Positions 58,801 to 64,000 of a DNA stretch of 64,000 nt are shown here, piece by piece. The notes below the pieces were generated by a model that saw only the letters and a list, made by a program, of their open reading frames with translations, did not search any database and was not told the DNA's origin. Source of the stretch: Elymus sibiricus (lineage: Eukaryota > Streptophyta > Magnoliopsida > Poales > Poaceae); assembly GCA_039707655.1 (NCBI GenBank), contig CM077667.1:64385628-64449627 (forward strand). The letters run 5' to 3'. The translations under genes and the position numbers were made by a program. The number at the start of each line of letters is the position of its first letter. The first letter of the stretch is position 1.

Positions 58801-60322
58801 CTTTACTTAGTTCAGAAATATCTATCTTGTTCAATCTTGGTTGAAGTGATATTGGTCTTTCTTGAGCTGCAATTCTTATGGTCTTTCCGTGATGATGAGT
58901 GAGAGTCACTGTCCGATTGAAGTAGTCAATAAAAACTTTATTTGTTGCTAGCCAATCCATTCCAAGAATAACATCCAGTCCCTTATTTTCTAGTACAATG
59001 AGGTTTGCCCAAAATTTCAATCCTTCAATCTCAATAACCACACCTTGGCAGTAACTTTGAGTAATTTGCTTAATCCCGGGGGACTTGATAGTCATAGAAT
59101 TTTCCAAGGGGAGAATCGGAAAATCATGTTGCAAAGCAAATTTCTTGGAAATGAACGAGTGAGAAGCTCCAGAATCAAACAAAACCGTGGCAGGTATTGT
59201 GTTGACAGGAAACGTACCGAGTACGATATCTGGGGCATTCTGTGCTCCTTCCTTGGTCACATGGTTCACGTGACCCTTTCTGTGGTTGTTATTGGGGTTG
59301 AAATTGTTGCGCTTGGGAGCTGAATTATTTCCATTGTTGTTCGGCTTGGGGGCCGAGTTTCTTGGCTTTGGACACTGCCTGGCATAATGTCCTTCTTCTC
59401 CACAGGCGAAACAGGTAACGCCTGGGCGGTATGTAAAATCCTTGTCCCTTGCATGGAAATTTTTATTTGGGCGAGGAACATTGGTTGAGGATTTGTTCGC
59501 CCCATTTTTCTGGAAATCATTCTTGTTCTTGAGGTTGCGAGAATGAGCAGTCTTGTCCCTCTTGCGCTTGCGAAAATCATCCAAGCTGCGACGCTCATTT
59601 TCAAGTGTAATGGCCTTGTCCACAAGTGTCTTGAAATCTGGAAAGGTGTGAACGACCAGTTGGCACTTTAATGCTGGTGTCAGACCATCCAGAAATTTTT
59701 CCATCTTTTTATCTTCAGTCATATGTTCTTCATTGGCATAGCGAGATAATTGCGTAAACTGACTGTTGTACTCAGTCACTGTCATGGTTCTCTGCTTGAG
59801 GTCATCAAACTCCCTTTTCTTGATCTTCATAACACTTTTAGGAATATGCGCCCCACGAAATTTTTCCTTAAATTCCTCCCAGGTGATGTTGTTTTCATTG
59901 GGGTGCATGTGTAGGAAATTTTCCCACCATGATGCAGCTGCTCCAGTAAGGTAGTGAGGTGCATAAAGTACCTTCTCACGGTCTGAACATTGTGCAATAA
60001 TTAATTTCCTCTCAATGTCTCGAAGCCAATCATTGGCCTCAAGAGGTTTATCAGTGTGAGAGAAAGTCGGGGGACGTGTCTTCTGTAGTTCAGATAATTT
60101 GGAATGCTGCTGGTATGGTTCGCGGTGATTTCCCATATTGATAATATGATTCATCATTTCTTGATGCTGCTGCTGGCTTTGCTCATAAAGGCGGCACACT
60201 TGAGAAAATGCTGCTTCACTGTCTTGCTGACTTGACTGTCCCTGTGTGAAATTGTTACCTGTCTGCGTACCATGATTTTCTTCTGGCGGACTTGGCATAG
60301 AACGAGTCCAGGGACGATGCAT
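55880..60322 (-). pseudogene. chromovirus gag-pol polyprotein with one in-frame stop
   Basis: The chosen start is ATG 60322 ([10 protein letters not shown]); the frame is open slightly upstream but without ATG. The frame spans 1480 codons plus stop. Domains: Retrotrans_gag (about aa 75-245), zinc knuckle [14 protein letters not shown] (aa 304-317), protease DSGA (aa 383), reverse transcriptase FIDD (aa 695-698), RNase H from Asp 844, integrase with HHCC and DDE ([17 protein letters not shown]; many relatives have Asp where this has Gly), and a C-terminal chromodomain (about 56075-55900) that would guide integration to marked chromatin. The only break is TGA at 56311-56309, after DYVYL, explicable as CGA to TGA. 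It removes the last 140 or so residues, including the chromodomain. Confidence 0.93.
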
Positions 60323-60658
60323 TTTCCACACTGGGGTATATTTTGCAAAACCCAAGAGAAAACAAATCTGAGAGGCAAATAAATAATTTGCAAAAGCAGA
60401 AATTTCAAATACTCCAAGATTTTTCAAGAAAATATTTGATTGCGCACGGAGAAGGACCGCTCAGTACATATCTTACAAGCAAGCATAATTATACAATACT
60501 CCACTCAGGATGCGCGTACACACTCCTGACATGTTATTTAGGCTAGTGCACTTCTCCACATTCCTACATGATGCGCAAACAAACTACTTCTCTCCAAGCC
60601 TATATACATATAAACATATCATACAAACTGCTACACAACACAACACTGCTTGGCGCAC

Positions 60659-61441
60659 TCAGTCGGAGATGGTGAAAATCTCCCTCGACCTGCCGAGGGT
60701 AAGTCCCAGAGGTGCTGGAGACTCAACCTCCTCCTCAAGAATAGGCTCTAGGCGCGGAGTGCTGGGCTGCGGAGCTGGTGCGGGCGTAGCAGGTGGTGCA
60801 GCGCTAACTGGGGTAGGAGCAATGACTTGGTCAAACTCCTCAGTGGTAGGCAGACGGCGTGCGGTGGCTAAGATGGCAGGTGTATAAGATGCTGCAGACG
60901 AGATGTACGACAGAGGTGGGGCTGTATGGAGGAGCTCCCTCCTGTTGGCAACACATCCCTGAACTGAGTCCATACGAGCAGCCACATAGTCGTCCACGAG
61001 GTTATCAAAAGCTGCCTCGAGAGCTTTGAGATACTCAACAAGCATCTCAATGGCTTCATCTCGCTCGCCCCTAGCGCAGGCAAATGCATAGTGACATGTG
61101 TAGGGCACGTGGCATGGAAGGTAGCGGTAGCGACGAGCTTTCATTGAAGGAAGAGCATCCCGGAGACGTGCAATTGCCTCACGGGCAGCCATCTGCTTAG
61201 CATGCCTCTCCGTAGGCATGGCCCTCCCAACAAATCGGAAGTGGCGTGTTTCAGAACGCCCTCCCTTAAACTGCACTGCGGCCTGGTGCATAGACACGCT
61301 GTCGCTGAGCTTGTGCTGGTAGAGTGTGAACTCCGGACGAGTCGATGGCCCGATCGCGATTTTGGCGATGGAGACGAGGAGCTTAATAAACCCCTCGGGC
61401 ACATTGGCGAACACCTGTGACTCACAGTCGCCGCCAGCCAT
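60659..61441 (-). CDS. extra ORF between 5' LTR and gag of the chromovirus
   Basis: ATG 61441 (MAGGDCESQV) to TGA 60659, 260 codons, fully open, same strand as gag-pol. It starts about 160 bp after the primer site and ends about 340 bp before the gag ATG. Residues about 33-95 end in TERHAKQMAAREAIARL, which resembles the last helix of double-stranded-RNA-binding motifs (the AK..AA..AL pattern). Residues 125-155 form an amphipathic helix, 205-230 are Ala/Pro-rich and the end is acidic. No transmembrane segment or catalytic motif is visible. Extra 5' ORFs are reported for some grass chromoviruses, mostly of unknown function. The RNA-binding idea is my inference and weak. It looks more GC-rich than gag-pol. 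Confidence 0.8.
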   Translation of the reverse strand: MAGGDCESQVFANVPEGFIKLLVSIAKIAIGPSTRPEFTLYQHKLSDSVSMHQAAVQFKGGRSETRHFRFVGRAMPTERHAKQMAAREAIARLRDALPSMKARRYRYLPCHVPYTCHYAFACARGERDEAIEMLVEYLKALEAAFDNLVDDYVAARMDSVQGCVANRRELLHTAPPLSYISSAASYTPAILATARRLPTTEEFDQVIAPTPVSAAPPATPAPAPQPSTPRLEPILEEEVESPAPLGLTLGRSREIFTISD

Positions 61442-61588
61442 CTACAAAAGTAGACAAAAATTCCAGATAGTCAAATCATAAATTTATGATGACTAACAGA
61501 AAAATTGCTACAATTTGCAAACTGCTAAAATAAATTACGCTAATAACCGATTAGCGATCGCACCTAGTGGCTTCCTACAGTCAGCCTG

Positions 61589-61603
61589 GCTCTGGTACCA
61601 AGG
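61589..61603 (-). other. primer binding site of the chromovirus
   Basis: The minus strand reads TTGGTACCAGAGCC two bases after the 5' LTR end, close to the initiator tRNA-Met complement TGGTATCAGAGC. Confidence 0.8.
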
Positions 61604-61604
61604 T

Positions 61605-64000
61605 TGTCAAGGCCGGTTTTCCAAAAAAAACATTTATTGAAAAACCGTCCTGATAGTCCGGCCAGTACAGAAAATCCTTCTTACTGGTAGACAAATCCTT
61701 GATACAGAAATCCAGTAGTACTAAATATATTACAGGGTTGAGCGGAGGCTGCTCAACAATTTATTACAAGCACGCCAATATTACACATAAAGGCGGATAT
61801 GACACAATGGATGTGGTGGCATACTACTGACTCGTAAAAAAAAAAGGTGGATATGTCACAGTGGTGAGAGTGACATAACTCTAATATCTTACAGCTCATC
61901 AAGCATCGGAGTGAGGCTCGATGATTTATTTGGGTAGCGGAAGCGTATATAATACAAGTGACAAACTCCAGGATCGCAAGAGACTGACTGGGACTCCTCT
62001 AGGCGTCGGACTCGCTATCGTACTCTTCATCCATAAGATCGCCTTCGTCAACATCTGGCCAAAACAATAGCCAGGGACAAGCCAGTGAGTACTTTGAATG
62101 TACTCGCAAACAATTTGGACATAAGATATAACAAATGCAAACATTATGCACATGAGCAGAATTAGCAGTACACACACATGTATTAAAATTTGTATCACAA
62201 AAATAAAGAAAAGGAAGTCGGGCGGTAATCCTCCCGAAATCCCAATAAAATAAGAAGAAGGCCGATCGGGTGTCTGAAGCGACGCCTCGAAAGGTAAGAA
62301 ATAAATGACGTGCCTCAATCGGGCGTCTGAGCGACACCGCATAAAGGGCTTATGTCAAAATTTAAATAACAAGAATGCCACAGTCGGACGTCTGAGCGAC
62401 ATCACATAAAGGGCTTATATCAAAAGTAAATGACAAGCATGCCACAGTCGGACGTCTGAAGCGACATCACATAAAGGGCTTATATTGAAAAGTAAATGTA
62501 GCAGTGCCACAGTCGGACGTCTGAAGCGACATCACATAAAGGGCTTATATTGAAAAGTAAATGTAGCAGTGCCACAGTCGGACGTCTGAAGCGACATCAC
62601 ATAAAGGGCTTATATCAGTAACATTAAAATACGAGTAATCCAGGAGGTAACACCATCCCAAGGAATACCCGGCATATCACAATAATAAACAGGTTAGTCC
62701 ATCACAAGAATAATATTCAGCCAAATTCACTTCTGTTGTTTAACATATTAGTTCTCCAGAGACTGACACTGAGACCGACACTTGACCTGTCAACCAACGT
62801 CCTTGACCGTGGACACGGCTACTCGAATAGTTTTGACTCTGCAGAGGTTGTACTCTTTACCCACAGTCAACGGATTTCAGTAGTCACAAAGGACTAGTTC
62901 CGTCTACGGTATTTTAGAAGAAAACACATCTGACCAGTACACACCCATTTTTCATCCCGCTGCCAGGAATCACCCTAGGCAACGTTCCAGAAAAACCTTA
63001 AGACGGGGAGGCCACTACCTCGAATAGCATGGGATCAAATTTATATCGCGCGCTCTAAGGGGTGCCCCCCTCTCGGTCCAACCGGAAACACCCATGCCCC
63101 CTGACCGGATGACTGGCTTTATCCAGGGCCATGGTACCTTCATCACGGCCCCTCTATTTGGTGTGTACATGGAAAGAGGTTTGCAACTTACTAAACCGTA
63201 TTCTTTGCAGAAAACATGTGGTAGCACGAAAAGAAGGTGAACGGGGACAAGACTCGATCTATGTCAACACTGGAGTTTAAACAGTTTTCTTTGTTAATAC
63301 CGGCATGCTCCAACAATACCGGCGTACAACCTATCATGCCACAACATGACTAGGTTGCCTCATATCTCATCAAGTTTTGTGGCTCACTTGTAACCCATCA
63401 TGTATGAAATAAACATATTTCAAATACTTCCATAACCATGTCATGCAAAACATCATGCAAGCAAACATGCAAAACACTCGTCATATCAAAGGTTCAAACA
63501 TGCTTGCCTGGTTCGGAGTAGTCGGAGTCTAACTCGGTGAAGTTGACGGCACCGTCTCCTTCCTCGGTATCTACGAAATCACATATACGAATTCTAACGT
63601 AAATACCGCGCGTGACAAAAAGTTGTTCCAAATATTTTTCAAATAAATACTATAAAAAACTAGACAGAAAAATAAAGGTGACAGAAAAAGAATCAACTAA
63701 AAATCAGTTTTAGTTTAAAAGTTATAAAGAAAACAAATCCAGGGACTAATCTGTTATAAACAGAAAGTTTCCCAGGGGCTAGATTGAAAAGAACAGAAAA
63801 CGTTTCGGGGAAACTACGCCAGCTCAAAGAGAAAATGTACTCTGCCCGAATACGCCAACAGAAAACGGTTCGAAAAAAAAGAAGAGAGGCTGACAGGGGG
63901 GTCCACCTGTCAGGTTTGAAAACGGCTCGCCGGCGCCAGAGAGCTTACGGCGATCGCCGGCGACGAACCACGGCGAGCTAGAGGGAAAGAAGGGTACCGG
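61605..64000 (-). repeat. 5' LTR of the chromovirus, partial
   Basis: Matches 51807-54202 at a constant offset of 9798 bp with 9 substitutions and no indels. The 65-bp array recurs at about 62311-62616. The U3 and TATA box are beyond the window. Confidence 0.95.

Larger units (their letters stand above)
51807..64000 (-). mobile_element. young chromovirus (Tekay/Del-like Gypsy), right LTR truncated by window end
   Basis: The element reads on the minus strand. The complete left LTR (3' LTR) is 4061 bp, TGTAACACCCC...CCTTGACA on the element strand. The right LTR starts at 61605 and leaves the window. TATAC (51802-51806) is one half of the target duplication. The 2396 comparable LTR bases differ at 9 sites by eye (about 0.4 percent) with no indels, implying insertion of order 100-200 thousand years ago at common grass rates. 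Gag-pol has one stop and carries a C-terminal chromodomain. An extra ORF lies between the 5' LTR and gag. It is the youngest element in the window. Confidence 0.95.

Noticed and set aside
60510..60887. Plus-strand ORF opposite the chromovirus extra ORF
   Set aside because: Antisense and low-complexity. The minus-strand frame has the full-length ORF with ATG.

Overview
The window is repeat-dominated plant nuclear DNA, almost certainly from a grass of the Triticeae (wheat, Aegilops or barley group). The reasons are nested CACTA transposons whose ends carry TTTGCCGTC arrays, a CRM-lineage chromovirus resembling Cereba/Quinta, Gypsy LTRs starting TGATACGTCTCC and TGTCGGTGTC, and grass-type F-box/FBD and 3'-5' exonuclease gene remnants. 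I see no bacterial, organellar or viral genes, no rRNA or tRNA genes and no CRISPR array. Family names come from recognition, not from a database search.

Layout. 1-2007 is low-copy-looking DNA that may hold the tail of a host gene. 2008-2895 is the left end of a CACTA element (family A). 2896-17080 is a CACTA of a second family (B, copy 1). It holds a complete CRM-like retrotransposon (3084-11030) and then a decayed TNP2-type transposase. It stops abruptly at 17080 against the 3' part of a large Gypsy/Athila-like retrotransposon (R1, 17081-20817). R1's LTR is interrupted by R2, a related element. R2's own LTR (20818-42487) is split by a CACTA of family A (21471-41553), which is split by CACTA B copy 2 (21934-40218), which is split by a Tat-like non-autonomous Gypsy element (27911-37205). 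This is a stack five elements deep, with target duplications or reading-frame continuity at most junctions.

R2's internal region (42488-46020) is cut by the end of a third CACTA family (C, from 46021), which lies beside a captured 3'-5' exonuclease pseudogene and a partial second copy. At 48437-49975 lies a broken F-box/FBD gene, with upstream exons to about 50.9 kb that splice in phase into it. The right end (51807-64000) is a very young chromovirus on the minus strand. It has 4.06-kb LTRs, a nearly intact gag-pol with a chromodomain (one stop codon), and an intact extra ORF between the 5' LTR and gag.

How the parts work together. The autonomous functions present are TNP2 (DDE transposase) plus the Transposase_24-type second protein of CACTA B, and gag-pol of the two chromoviruses. 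All but the right-hand chromovirus are heavily mutated. Most readable stop codons are C-to-T or G-to-A transitions, as expected for methylated, silenced DNA. The Tat-like element keeps gag-protease on one strand and a spliced gene on the other but has lost pol, so it would depend on enzymes from other elements. The strongest candidates for unfamiliar biology are the chromovirus extra ORF, the antisense spliced gene, the LTR-encoded tail of the CRM polyprotein, and the upstream-exon/F-box junction.
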